A stretch of 64,000 nucleotides of DNA from Delftia acidovorans (lineage in GTDB: Bacteria; Pseudomonadota; Gammaproteobacteria; Burkholderiales; Burkholderiaceae_C). The stretch covers positions 248,001 to 312,000 of the forward strand of contig JAITUC010000009.1 of assembly GCA_031286585.1 (NCBI GenBank), given 5' to 3'. Position numbers and translations under genes: made by a program. Below the pieces are notes generated by a model. The model did no database searches. It was not told where the DNA came from and worked only from the letters and a program-made list of their open reading frames with translations. Positions 37,802 through 46,485 of this stretch are shown here, in pieces; the stretch's first letter is position 1; every line of letters starts with the position of its first letter.

Positions 37802-38518
37802 TCATTCCTCCGTGCCGGCGTTCCAGAAGGCCTGCAGCACGCCGGGCAGGGCCTCGATGGCGGCGATCACGCGGTCCAGCTCGTCGGAGTCCACCGAGGT
37901 GGCGTAGAGCATGGCCTCGATCTCGGTGTCCTGCGGGCCGAAGGCGTGGGTTTCCACGCCGCGCACGGGGTAGCTGGCGTTCTCCAGCAGCTCCAGCATC
38001 TGCTCGCGCACATCGCCCTGGGCGCCGCGGTGGCAGATGGCGTAGACGTAGTAGGTCGATTCCGTGGATTCGTCATCCACCGGGCGGCGGTTGATGCGGT
38101 TGACCACGGGGCGCAGCAAGGTGTTGCTGGCCAGCACGAACAGCGTGGCCAGGCCCGCCTCGGCCACCAGGCTGGCGCCCGCGCAGGCTCCCACGGCGGC
38201 CGAGCCCCAGAGCGTGGCCGCCGTGTTCAGCCCGGTGATGTTGGCCCCTTCCTTCATGATGGCGCCCGCACCCAGGAAGCCCACGCCCGAGACCACGTAG
38301 GCCACCACGCGCGTGGCGCCCTCGGCCCCGCCCAGGCGCACGGCCAGGTCCACGAAGACGGCCGCGCCCACGGCGACCAGGGTGTTGGTGCGCAGCCCCG
38401 CCGTGCGCTGGCGCACCTGGCGCTCCAGGCCGATGAGGGCGCCGAACACGAAGGCCGTGGTCAGGCTGACGAAGGTGTCCAGCATGGCGCCGGGGTTGAA
38501 GTTCTGCAGGGCCAGCAT
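37802..38518 (-). CDS. mgtC: MgtC/SapB-family membrane protein
   Basis: A 238-residue protein with about four to five N-terminal helices carrying the MgtC signature (AFVFGALIGLERQVRQRTAGLRTNTLVAVG and GVGFLGAGAIMKEG) and a C-terminal cytoplasmic ACT-like domain (residues 150-235, YYVYAICHRGAQGDVREQML). MgtC proteins inhibit F-type ATP synthase and help growth in low magnesium. It follows mgtA by 53 bp on the same strand, as the last gene of the magnesium operon. Confidence 0.9.
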   Translation of the reverse strand: MLALQNFNPGAMLDTFVSLTTAFVFGALIGLERQVRQRTAGLRTNTLVAVGAAVFVDLAVRLGGAEGATRVVAYVVSGVGFLGAGAIMKEGANITGLNTAATLWGSAAVGACAGASLVAEAGLATLFVLASNTLLRPVVNRINRRPVDDESTESTYYVYAICHRGAQGDVREQMLELLENASYPVRGVETHAFGPQDTEIEAMLYATSVDSDELDRVIAAIEALPGVLQAFWNAGTEE

Positions 38519-38571
38519 GTGCTTGCGAGCTTTCCTGGTGAATGGGTTGAAAAGGGGCGTTGAAGGGTGCG

Positions 38572-41325
38572 TCACTGCCAGCCGTAGCGGCGGATGTAGA
38601 CGCGCTTGAGCAGCGTGGCCAGGCAAGCGTAGCCCAGCAATATGGCAATCATCCACGGGAAGTAGGCCGCAGGCAGCGCCTCCAGCTTGAAGTAGCCGGC
38701 CAATGGTCCCATCGGCAGGAAGATGCCGGCCGCCATCACGGTCGCCGTGGCCAGCAGCAGCGGCCAGGACGGGCGGCTTTGCAGGAAGGGGATCCTGGGC
38801 GTGCGGATCATGTGCACGATCAGCGTCTGCGTGAGCAACCCGATGACGAACCAGCCCGACTGGAACAGCGTCTGCTGCTCGGGCGTGTTGGCGGCGAAGA
38901 CGAACCACATCAGCGCGAAGGTCAGGATGTCGAACAGCGAGCTGATGGGCCCGAAGAACACCATGAAGCGGCCCAGGTCGGCCGGGTTCCAGCGCAGCGG
39001 CTGGCGCACCAGTTCGTCGTCCACGTTGTCGAAGGGGATGGCGATCTGCGAGAAGTCGTACAGCAGGTTCTGCACCAGCAGGTGCAGCGGCAGCATGGGC
39101 AGGAAGGGGATGAAGGCCGAGGCCACCATCACCGAGAACACATTGCCGAAGTTGGAGCTGGCCGTCATGCGGATGTACTTCAGCATGTTGCTGAAGGTGC
39201 GCCGGCCCTCGATCACGCCCTGCTCCAGCACCATCAGGCTTTTTTCCAGCAGGATGATGTCGGCGGCTTCCTTGGCGATGTCCACGGCGCTGTCCACGCT
39301 GATGCCGATGTCGGCCGCGCGCAGGGCCGGGGCGTCGTTGATGCCGTCGCCCATGAAGCCGGTGATGTGGCCGTTGGCGCGCAGCGCATGCACGATGCGC
39401 TCCTTGTGCAGCGGCGTGAGCCGGGCGAACAGCTGGTGCCGCTCCACCGTCTGGCGCAGCTTCTCGTCGTTCATGTGCTCGATCTGCTTGCCCAGGATGA
39501 TGTGTTCTGCGGGCAGTCCCACATCGCGGCAGACCTTGGCGGCCACCAGTTCGTTGTCACCGGTCAGCAGCTTGACGGCCACGCCGTGCGCGGCCAGGGC
39601 GGCCAGCGCCTCGGCCGTGGTTTCCTTCGGTGGGTCCAGGAAGGCGATGTAGCCGATCAGGATCAGGTCGGACTCGTCGGCCACGCCGTAGTCGCTCTTG
39701 TTCGGCGGCACTTCCTTCATGGCCACGGCGACCACGCGCAGGCCCTCGCGGTTGAGCTCGCGCGTCACGCGGCGCACGCGGGCCAGCTGCTCCTCGTCCA
39801 GCGGGCGCGTGCCGTCGCCCTCGCGCAGGCGGGTGCAGGCGCCCAGGATTTCCTCGACCGCGCCCTTGCAGATCAGCTCGTGGTGGTGGTTGCGCTCGGC
39901 CACCACCACGGACATGCGGCGGCGCTCGAAGTCGAAGGGGATCTCATCGACCTTGCGGTAGTCCTCGGCCACGCGCATCTGGGTGTGCAGTTCCACATGC
40001 TCGAGCACGGCATGGTCCAGCAGGTTCTTCAGGCCGGTCTGGTAGTGGCTGTTGAGGAAGGCGAAGCGCAGCGTTTCGTCGCAGGGCTGGCCGAAGGCGT
40101 CGGTGTGGCGCTCCAGCACGATGCGGTCCTGGGTCAGCGTGCCGGTCTTGTCGGTGCACAGCACGTCCATGGCGCCGAAGTTCTGGATGGCGTCCAGGCG
40201 CTTGACCACGACCTTGCGGCGCGACAGCACCACGGCGCCCTTGGCCAGGGTGGAGGTCACGATCATGGGCAGCATCTCGGGCGTCAGGCCCACGGCCACG
40301 GACAGGGCGAACAGGAAGGCCTCGGCCCAGTCGCCCTTGGTGTAGCCGTTGATGAGCAGCACCACGGGCACCATCACGGCCGCGAAGCGGATCAGCAGCC
40401 AGCTGATGCTGTTGACGCCGGTCTCGAAGGCCGTGGGCGCGCGGTCGTTGGAGGTCACCCGCGTGGCAATGGTGCCGAAATAGCTGCGGTTGCCCGTGGC
40501 CAGTACCACGGCCAGCGCCGTGCCCGAAACCACGTTGGTGCCCATGAACAGCAGGTTGCTGGCCTCCAGCACGCCCGCGCCATTCGATGCGCCGGCATCG
40601 GCGCGCTTTTCCACGGGCAGGGATTCGCCGGTCATGGCGGACTGGCTCACGAACAGGTCCTTGGCCCCCAGCACGCGGCAGTCGGCGGGAATCATGTCGC
40701 CGGCCGACAGCACCACGAAATCGCCGGGCACGACCTCGCGCAGCGGCACCTCGTAGCGGCGCGCCTGCTGGCCGAAGCCGCTGTGCTGGGCGTCGGAGGC
40801 CACGGCGTCGGCCGGCAGATGGGGGCCGCCATTGCGGCGCAGTACCGTGGCCGTGCTGCTGACCATGGCCTTGAGCCGTGCGGCCGCGCGGTTGGATCGG
40901 CCTTCCTGGACGAAGCGCAGCAGCGTGGACAGCAGCACCATGGAGGCGATGACGATGGCGGCCTTCATGTCCTCGGTGGCATAGGAGACCACGGCCAGCA
41001 GCGTCAGCAGCAGGTTGAAGGGATTGCGGTAGCAATACCACAGGTGCAGCCAGGCGGGCAGGGGCTTTTCGTGCTCCACCTCGTTGGGGCCGAAGCGCGT
41101 GAGCGCGGCACGGGCCTGCTCGCGCGTCAATCCGTCCTCGCTGGAGCCGGTGCGCGCCAGCACTGCAGCGATGTCATCGCGCGAGGCGCGCAGCAACTCC
41201 CGCGTGAGGGTGGGTGACACAGAGCGGTGCACGGCCGTGCCCGAGGGCAGGGCGTTGCGCCGGAACAGCCCCATGGCGTGGCGGCTGCGCAAGAACGCCT
41301 GGAACAGGTGCTTGAGGGCTTTCAT
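38572..41325 (-). CDS. mgtA: Magnesium-transporting P-type ATPase MgtA/MgtB
   Basis: A 917-residue P3B-type ATPase importing magnesium. The phosphorylated aspartate is in CTDKTGTLTQ near residue 396, with the TGES actuator motif (AMTGESLPVEKR), hinge GDGINDAPALR near residue 660, and ten expected membrane helices. It carries the typical Mg pump signature DEIPFDFERRRMSVVV. The start at 41325 has GGAGGTCGCC upstream. It lies 18 bp after the MgtE-N-like gene and is followed by mgtC. Confidence 0.96.
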   Translation of the reverse strand: MKALKHLFQAFLRSRHAMGLFRRNALPSGTAVHRSVSPTLTRELLRASRDDIAAVLARTGSSEDGLTREQARAALTRFGPNEVEHEKPLPAWLHLWYCYRNPFNLLLTLLAVVSYATEDMKAAIVIASMVLLSTLLRFVQEGRSNRAAARLKAMVSSTATVLRRNGGPHLPADAVASDAQHSGFGQQARRYEVPLREVVPGDFVVLSAGDMIPADCRVLGAKDLFVSQSAMTGESLPVEKRADAGASNGAGVLEASNLLFMGTNVVSGTALAVVLATGNRSYFGTIATRVTSNDRAPTAFETGVNSISWLLIRFAAVMVPVVLLINGYTKGDWAEAFLFALSVAVGLTPEMLPMIVTSTLAKGAVVLSRRKVVVKRLDAIQNFGAMDVLCTDKTGTLTQDRIVLERHTDAFGQPCDETLRFAFLNSHYQTGLKNLLDHAVLEHVELHTQMRVAEDYRKVDEIPFDFERRRMSVVVAERNHHHELICKGAVEEILGACTRLREGDGTRPLDEEQLARVRRVTRELNREGLRVVAVAMKEVPPNKSDYGVADESDLILIGYIAFLDPPKETTAEALAALAAHGVAVKLLTGDNELVAAKVCRDVGLPAEHIILGKQIEHMNDEKLRQTVERHQLFARLTPLHKERIVHALRANGHITGFMGDGINDAPALRAADIGISVDSAVDIAKEAADIILLEKSLMVLEQGVIEGRRTFSNMLKYIRMTASSNFGNVFSVMVASAFIPFLPMLPLHLLVQNLLYDFSQIAIPFDNVDDELVRQPLRWNPADLGRFMVFFGPISSLFDILTFALMWFVFAANTPEQQTLFQSGWFVIGLLTQTLIVHMIRTPRIPFLQSRPSWPLLLATATVMAAGIFLPMGPLAGYFKLEALPAAYFPWMIAILLGYACLATLLKRVYIRRYGWQ

Positions 41326-41343
41326 GGCGACCTCCTTGGCGGC

Positions 41344-41754
41344 TCAGGCCTGGCTGTGGCGGAGAGTATCGCGCAGCCAGTGCCAGTTGCGCTGGCAGGC
41401 GCACAGCAGGCGGCGGCGCAGCGGCTGGCGGACTGCCATTGCGGCCTGCAGCCATTGGCGGCGGGCGGTGGCCGGCAGGTGGCGGTAGACCCCGGCGCGC
41501 TCCTGCGCCGCCAGCAGGGACAGAACGTCGGCCTGCTGGCGCTGCGTGAGCGCCACGAGCGCGTGGGCGAAGAGATCAGGGCCGTGTTGCTGCAGCAGGG
41601 CGTGCAGTTGTCCGGTATGGCGTGCCGCAATGGCGGCTTGCAGGGCCAGCTGCAGGGTGCTGGCGCGGGAGGTGTGGCTGGCGCTTGTGGCGGCCGGCGT
41701 GGTTGCGTGCGCGGCTGTGTGCGTGGTGCGCAGCGCGGTGATGACGTGTTGCAT
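41344..41754 (-). CDS. MgtE-N-like helical protein, stand-alone
   Basis: A 136-residue soluble protein. The segment ADVLSLLAAQERAGVYRHL followed by PATARRQWLQ resembles the helical repeat of the MgtE N domain (patterns such as LLxLLPPEERAxLLxxLP), which senses cytoplasmic magnesium in the MgtE channel. No membrane segment is seen, so it is not a channel. The ATG at 41754 has a GAAAGAAG site; a GTG at 41799 directly after the leader stop is the alternative and would add 15 residues. It sits between the leader peptide and mgtA, so a regulatory or MgtA-partner role in magnesium stress is inferred. Confidence 0.65.
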   Translation of the reverse strand: MQHVITALRTTHTAAHATTPAATSASHTSRASTLQLALQAAIAARHTGQLHALLQQHGPDLFAHALVALTQRQQADVLSLLAAQERAGVYRHLPATARRQWLQAAMAVRQPLRRRLLCACQRNWHWLRDTLRHSQA

Positions 41755-41799
41755 GGCGGGCTTCTTTCGTTGCGGCGGAAGAGGCCCGGCATCTGTCAC

Positions 41800-41919
41800 T
41801 CAATGGACGTGCGCGGGTCTCCCGGCCGGGGCCTTGGGATGAGGCGGAAGGGCCGCAGGCATGTGCGGCCGGACCGTATCGGAGTGTTCAGGGCAAGATC
41901 GACTCGGATCGGGGTCCAT
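41800..41919 (-). CDS. Proline-rich leader peptide, MgtL-like
   Basis: A 39-codon frame starting MDPDPSRSCPEH with 10 prolines in 39 residues. A perfect AAGGAG lies at 41929-41934, 7 bases before the ATG. E. coli MgtL ([17 protein letters not shown]) has the same acidic-proline-acidic-proline start. In MgtL this destabilises the translating ribosome when magnesium is low and switches on mgtA. Position upstream of the mgtE-N-like gene and mgtA fits the same role. Too short for ordinary gene finding. The stop is immediately followed by a GTG that could start the next gene. Confidence 0.75.
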   Translation of the reverse strand: MDPDPSRSCPEHSDTVRPHMPAALPPHPKAPAGRPAHVH

Positions 41920-41966
41920 GGGGGAGCTCCTTTCTGACGAGGGGACGGACAAGGCGGGCGGCGCGT

Positions 41967-42203
41967 TCAGCGCGGCTGCAGGCTCAGAAAGCTGCGGATG
42001 CGGTGCGTGGGCCAGTGGGTCTGCAGGTCCAGGTGCATGGCGTGCTCCATGGCCGAAGGGGCCTGGGCCTGCATCTGTGCCTGCGCCTTTGCCTGCATTG
42101 CTGCCTGGGAGGCAGCCACACGCGCGCCGGTGGCGCCGGGGCAGGGCGCGGCAGTGGCAGGCTGCAGGCGTTGCATTGCGGGGCGGACGAACGGTGTGGA
42201 CAT
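41967..42203 (-). CDS. Small uncharacterised protein at head of Mg operon
   Basis: A possible 78-residue protein starting MSTPFVRPAMQRLQPA, with an Ala/Gln/Met-rich middle (AMQAKAQAQMQAQAP) and no membrane segment. Support is the excellent site AAGGAG 6 bases upstream of the ATG at 42203 and its position as first frame of the mgtA operon, 47 bp before the leader peptide. I recognise no family. It may be a second leader frame rather than a stable protein. The 252 bp upstream to 42455 should hold the operon promoter but I cannot fix boxes. Confidence 0.5.
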   Translation of the reverse strand: MSTPFVRPAMQRLQPATAAPCPGATGARVAASQAAMQAKAQAQMQAQAPSAMEHAMHLDLQTHWPTHRIRSFLSLQPR

Positions 42204-42455
42204 GGCTTTCTCCTTGGCGAACCAGGAAGACCGCCGCGGGCAGGGCCGTCAAGAGCGTGGCCCGGGCGCTGCTCGATGGCAGCCACACGGGCACGCGGTC
42301 AGTGATCAACAGCCTTTGGAATCCTCGGTGCAGGCGCGGCGTGCCTGATGCAGGCGAGGCGCCACTGCAGCGCCTGGGCGGGCGCGAAGATCCAAGGGAA
42401 AACGCAGCAATGGATGGAAGCCGACCGACATGGCCGCTCCCATCACAGGAGTCGG

Positions 42456-44330
42456 TCAGTCAGCCAGCAGCGAAGCCATTGCGGCGCGCTGTTTGTCACT
42501 GGTTGAACTGGCACTGTCCACGGAGGACTCCTGAAAATGCGATCCCCCGATTGTGCCTTGCGAGCTGCTTCGGGTCAACCCTGATGTCGATGCGCCACGC
42601 GCCAGCCAGCCCTGCACGATCAGCAGTTGCGCCGCGTAGTAGGTGGACAGCACGCCGGCCTGGGCGCCGTCGAAGGGCTGCACGAAGCGGTTGATGGCCA
42701 GCAGCGAGTCGCTGGCCATGAAGAAGCAGGCGCCCATGGCCACCTGCCAGGCCGCCGTGCCGCCCAGATGCCGGGCGCGGCCCAGAGCCTGGGCCGCCAT
42801 CAGCGCAATGACCAGCACGTAGGCGGCCACGGGCAGGCGCAGCGCGGCAGGCAGCCCGCCCTGCCAGAGCACGGCATACATGCCCACGCCCAGCGCCAGC
42901 GTGGCGGCCAGCGAGGGCCGGTGTGCAAACCAGGGGGCATCCTGGCGCAGCAGCACGGTATAGGCCAGGTGGGCGAGCAGGAAGCTGGCCAGGCCCGGGA
43001 TGAAAAGGTCGGGCAGCATCAGGAACACGTCGCCCGCCAGGGATGCCGCCAGCGCCGCAGCCAGCCACCCGGCGCCGCGTGCAGGCCGGGCCAGCGCCGA
43101 GAAGGCCGCGCTGCCGCGCCACAGCTGCATGACGGCGACCAGTGCAAAGACCATGGCCAGCGGCTTGAAAAGCCAGTGCCAGTGCAGCATGTCCAGCGCG
43201 CTGGTGGCCGTGGCCAGCGCGCCGGCCTCGATGGCCAGGGCCAGCCACAGGCCGATGCGCCCCTGCATGGCCGCGCCCAGCGCCCACTGGCAGGCCAGCA
43301 GCACGCCAAACCACAGCGCATTGCGGGCTGGCGACGACTGGTCGGCATGCCACAGGAACAGCGACACCCCGGCGATCAGCGCCACGAACTGCAGGCCCGC
43401 AAACCAGCGCAGGCCGCGCTCCATCCCGGGTGCGTAGAGCACGCGGTGCGCGTCCAGGTCGAAGGGCGGCCTGGGAAAGCGTTGCGCCACATCGGCGGGA
43501 CGCCATCCGGGCGGCTTGATCCAGACGCGCAGTTTGTCGCCCCAGCGCCGCGCATGCCAGCTGTCGTGGAGAAGCTGCCGGTAGACCACGGCATTGGCCC
43601 ACAGCGGGTCCCAGCTGTGCAGCAGGCCGCGCGTGCCGTAGACGCAGGGCTCGCGGTCATCCTCGGGCTTGAAGGTGCCGAACAGGCGGTCCCAGACGAT
43701 GAGGATGCCGCCGTAGTTCCTGTCCAGGTAGCAGTCGTTGACGGCGTGGTGCACGCGGTGGTTGCTGGGCGCGCAGAACCAGCGGTCGAACCAGCCCAGG
43801 CGCCGCACCTGCTCGGTATGGACCCAGAACTGGTAGAGCAGATCGATCAGGCCCACGATGGCAAACACCAGCGGCGGCACCCCGGCCAGCGCCATGGGCA
43901 GGTAGAACAGCCAGCCCAGCAGCGCGCCCGAGCTGGTCTGGCGCAGTGCCGTCGAAAGGTTGTAGTCCTGGCTCTGGTGGTGCACGGCATGGGCTGCCCA
44001 GAGCACGGCCACCTCGTGGCCCATGCGGTGCAGCCAGTAGTAGCAGAAGTCGTAGAACAGCAGGGCCAGCAGCCAGCCGGGAATGCTGGTCCAGAAGGCA
44101 TCGTTGCGCCACAGCGCCACATGCTCGAAGGCCAGTGTGTACAGGCCGATGCGCAGCAGCCCGGTGAAGACGGCGCTGGTCTGGCTCAGCATGCCCAGGC
44201 TGATGGAGCTGACGGCATCTGCCAGACGGTAGGCATTGCGCCCGCGCCACAGGCTCACGCCCCATTCCAGCGCGATCAGCAGCAAAAAGGCCGGCGTGGC
44301 GAAGACGATGATTTGGCTGGGGCTGGGCAT
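42456..44330 (-). CDS. Fusion of fatty-acid hydroxylase/sterol desaturase domain with YhhN lysoplasmalogenase-like domain
   Basis: A 624-residue multi-pass membrane protein. Residues 1-280 form a fatty-acid hydroxylase superfamily domain with the diiron histidine clusters HRMGHE (near residue 101), HAVHHQS (near 113) and NHRVHHAV (near 190). Residues about 370-590 form a YhhN/TMEM86-type eight-helix domain (GDVFLMLPDLFIPGLASFLLAH, SDSLLAINRF). The first domain resembles alkylglycerol monooxygenase, the second lysoplasmalogenase; both families act on ether lipids. The C-terminal 40 residues are Ser/Thr-rich and probably disordered. Fusion order and function are inference. Confidence 0.82.
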   Translation of the reverse strand: MPSPSQIIVFATPAFLLLIALEWGVSLWRGRNAYRLADAVSSISLGMLSQTSAVFTGLLRIGLYTLAFEHVALWRNDAFWTSIPGWLLALLFYDFCYYWLHRMGHEVAVLWAAHAVHHQSQDYNLSTALRQTSSGALLGWLFYLPMALAGVPPLVFAIVGLIDLLYQFWVHTEQVRRLGWFDRWFCAPSNHRVHHAVNDCYLDRNYGGILIVWDRLFGTFKPEDDREPCVYGTRGLLHSWDPLWANAVVYRQLLHDSWHARRWGDKLRVWIKPPGWRPADVAQRFPRPPFDLDAHRVLYAPGMERGLRWFAGLQFVALIAGVSLFLWHADQSSPARNALWFGVLLACQWALGAAMQGRIGLWLALAIEAGALATATSALDMLHWHWLFKPLAMVFALVAVMQLWRGSAAFSALARPARGAGWLAAALAASLAGDVFLMLPDLFIPGLASFLLAHLAYTVLLRQDAPWFAHRPSLAATLALGVGMYAVLWQGGLPAALRLPVAAYVLVIALMAAQALGRARHLGGTAAWQVAMGACFFMASDSLLAINRFVQPFDGAQAGVLSTYYAAQLLIVQGWLARGASTSGLTRSSSQGTIGGSHFQESSVDSASSTSDKQRAAMASLLAD

Positions 44331-44426
44331 GTCCGCAGATTCTGGCGAGCAGCGGGCGGTGGTGCGTCAGCGTCAACCCTAGGTGCCGCGCTGCGGGATG
44401 CGGTCCATCCCCGGTTGCCGGGCCGC

Positions 44427-45248
44427 TCAGGCCAGCGGGATGACCATGCGCTCGATGACGGTGCGGGTATCGGGGCGCAGGTCGCGCCACCACGCAAAGG
44501 CTTCGGCCGCTTGCTCGACCAGCATGCCCACGCCGTCCGCAAGCTGCGCCACGCCCGCGTTCCTGGCCAGGTGCAGGAACGGCGTGAGTCCTTTGCCATA
44601 GGCCAATTCGTAGGCCAGTTGGACGCCTTGCAGCGCTTCGCCGGGCAGTGGCGGCATTTCTCCCCTGAGGCTGGCGGAGGTGGCATTGACCACGATGTCG
44701 AAACGCTGGCCCGCCAGCGCGTTGCAGCGTGATGCCGCCACGGGGCCGTGCGCGGCAAACCGCTGTGCCAGGGCGTCGGCGGTCGCCGACGTGCGGTTGG
44801 CCACGACGAGTCGGGACGGCTGTTGCTGCAGGAAAGGCAGCATGGCGCCCCGGGCGGCACCGCCCGCGCCCAGCAGCAGCACGCGTGCGCCCTTGATCGG
44901 GACGCCCAGGTTGCGCGTGATGTCCCTGACCAGGCCGACACCATCGAAGTTGTCCGCGTAGATGCGCCCATCCTCGAACTTCAGCGCGTTGGCGGCGCCG
45001 GCCGACAGGGCGCGCTCCAGCCTGTCGGTGGCCAGTTCGAAGGCCTGCAGCTTGAACGGCGCCGTGACGTTCAGGCCGCGGCCACCGGCTTCGCGGAACG
45101 CATGCACGGCCGCCGCAAAGTCCCCGGGCATGGCCTCGATCGCGCCGTAGTCGAGATCCTGGCCCGCGGCCTGCGCAAAGCTGCCGTGGATCATCGGCGA
45201 CCTGGTGTGGCCTATGGGATGGCCGATGACGGCATAGCGGTCAGTCAT
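44427..45248 (-). CDS. Shikimate dehydrogenase-family (AroE-like) oxidoreductase
   Basis: A 273-residue enzyme of the shikimate/quinate dehydrogenase fold. The substrate site reads GLNVTAPFK with catalytic K66, and D102 lies in NFDGVG, so the catalytic pair is kept; the NADP Rossmann motif is LLLGAGGAARG. The N-terminal SRSP/SxS substrate motif reads GHTRSPMIH. Placement as last gene of a CoA-transferase operon suggests a catabolic paralogue (for example a quinate-like or other hydroxyacid dehydrogenase) rather than the biosynthetic AroE. Overlaps the CoA-transferase by 8 bp. Confidence 0.85.
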   Translation of the reverse strand: MTDRYAVIGHPIGHTRSPMIHGSFAQAAGQDLDYGAIEAMPGDFAAAVHAFREAGGRGLNVTAPFKLQAFELATDRLERALSAGAANALKFEDGRIYADNFDGVGLVRDITRNLGVPIKGARVLLLGAGGAARGAMLPFLQQQPSRLVVANRTSATADALAQRFAAHGPVAASRCNALAGQRFDIVVNATSASLRGEMPPLPGEALQGVQLAYELAYGKGLTPFLHLARNAGVAQLADGVGMLVEQAAEAFAWWRDLRPDTRTVIERMVIPLA

Positions 45249-46485
45249 GAAGCGGGCTCCCTGTCTTGCCGTACAGCACGCCATCGGCCTGCATGGCGGC
45301 GATCTGCGCATCGCTGAAGCCCAGGCTGGCGGCGATTTCGGCGTTGTGCTCGCCCAGTTCGGGGGCGACCTGTGTCTGCGCGGTGTCGCAGTCCGAGAAC
45401 CGGAAAGGCAGGTTGGGCAGGCGTATCGTGCCCAGCACCGGATGCTGCTGCTCCAGCAGCATGCCGCGCGCCTGGATCTGCGGATCGGCCAGCACCTCGT
45501 CGATGCGCTGCACCTTGGCGCAGGGCACGTCGATGGCGTCCAGCCATTGCAGGATCTGCGAAACCGTCCCGGCCTGCACCCAGGCGCGGACCACCGCGAG
45601 GATCTCCAGCCGGTTCGCGTTGCGCCCGGCCGCGGTGTGCAGGCGCGTGTCCCCGCCGAACCCGGCCGGGCCCGAGGTGCGTTCGACCAGGGCGGCGAAG
45701 CGCTTCCAGGCCTCGTCCACCTGCGCCGCGATCACCAGGTCGCCGTCGCTCGCGCGGAACACGCCGTACAGCGTGGAATTGGGCATGTCATGGCCGGTCT
45801 GCTGCGGCACCTCCGTGCCGCCCGACAGCGTGTAGCACTGCACCGCGTATTCGTGCATGGACATCAGCGTGTCGTAGAGGGCCATGTCGATGTGCCGGCC
45901 CCTGCCCGACTTCACGCGGCCCAGCAGGGCGGCATTGATCGCGGCCACCGCATGGATTCCGGTGTACATGTCGCCCAGCGAGATGCGCAGCAGTGGCGGC
46001 GCCTCGCCGGGGTTGCCGACCATCTGCATGATGCCGCTCTTGGCCTCGGCGATCAGGCCGAAGCCGGCGCGGTGCGCGTCGGGCCCCGTGTGACCATAGG
46101 CCGAGATCGAGCAATAGACCAGGCCGGGATGGCGCGACGCCAGCTCCTCGTAGCCCAGGCCCAGCTTCTGGAGTGCGCCGGGGCGGTAGTTCTCGACGAA
46201 CACGTCGGCGCTGTCCACCAGCCGGTGCATCAGCGCCAGTCCACGCGGATCGCGGGTGTTCACGCACAGGCCCTTCTTGCCCATGTTCTGCTGCAGGAAG
46301 TAGCCGCTGTGCTCGCCCACGAACCAGGCATGCTGGCGGCCGGCATCGCCGGTGCCCGGCCGCTCGACCTTGATCACCTCTGCGCCCAGCGCGGCCAGGC
46401 ATCGCCCCACATAGGGGCCGGCCAGGAAGTGGCTGTAGTCCACCACGCGGATGCCCGCCAGCGGCAACTCCTGTTGCGGGCTCAT
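45241..46485 (-). CDS. CaiB/BaiF CoA-transferase family III protein
   Basis: A 414-residue class III CoA-transferase. The N-terminal LAGIRVVDYSHFLAGPYVGRCLAALGAEVIKVERP is typical; the catalytic aspartate is in SLGDMYTGIHA near residue 172. It moves CoA between carboxylic acids, here of unknown identity. The ATG at 46485 has AGGAGG 6 bases upstream and overlaps the MaoC stop by 4 bp. Confidence 0.9.
   Translation of the reverse strand: MSPQQELPLAGIRVVDYSHFLAGPYVGRCLAALGAEVIKVERPGTGDAGRQHAWFVGEHSGYFLQQNMGKKGLCVNTRDPRGLALMHRLVDSADVFVENYRPGALQKLGLGYEELASRHPGLVYCSISAYGHTGPDAHRAGFGLIAEAKSGIMQMVGNPGEAPPLLRISLGDMYTGIHAVAAINAALLGRVKSGRGRHIDMALYDTLMSMHEYAVQCYTLSGGTEVPQQTGHDMPNSTLYGVFRASDGDLVIAAQVDEAWKRFAALVERTSGPAGFGGDTRLHTAAGRNANRLEILAVVRAWVQAGTVSQILQWLDAIDVPCAKVQRIDEVLADPQIQARGMLLEQQHPVLGTIRLPNLPFRFSDCDTAQTQVAPELGEHNAEIAASLGFSDAQIAAMQADGVLYGKTGSPLHD

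Noticed and set aside
41987..41995. GCTCAGAAA matching the end of the CRISPR repeat inside the 78-residue frame
   Set aside because: A 9-base match alone is expected by chance in 64 kb, and there is no hairpin upstream of it.
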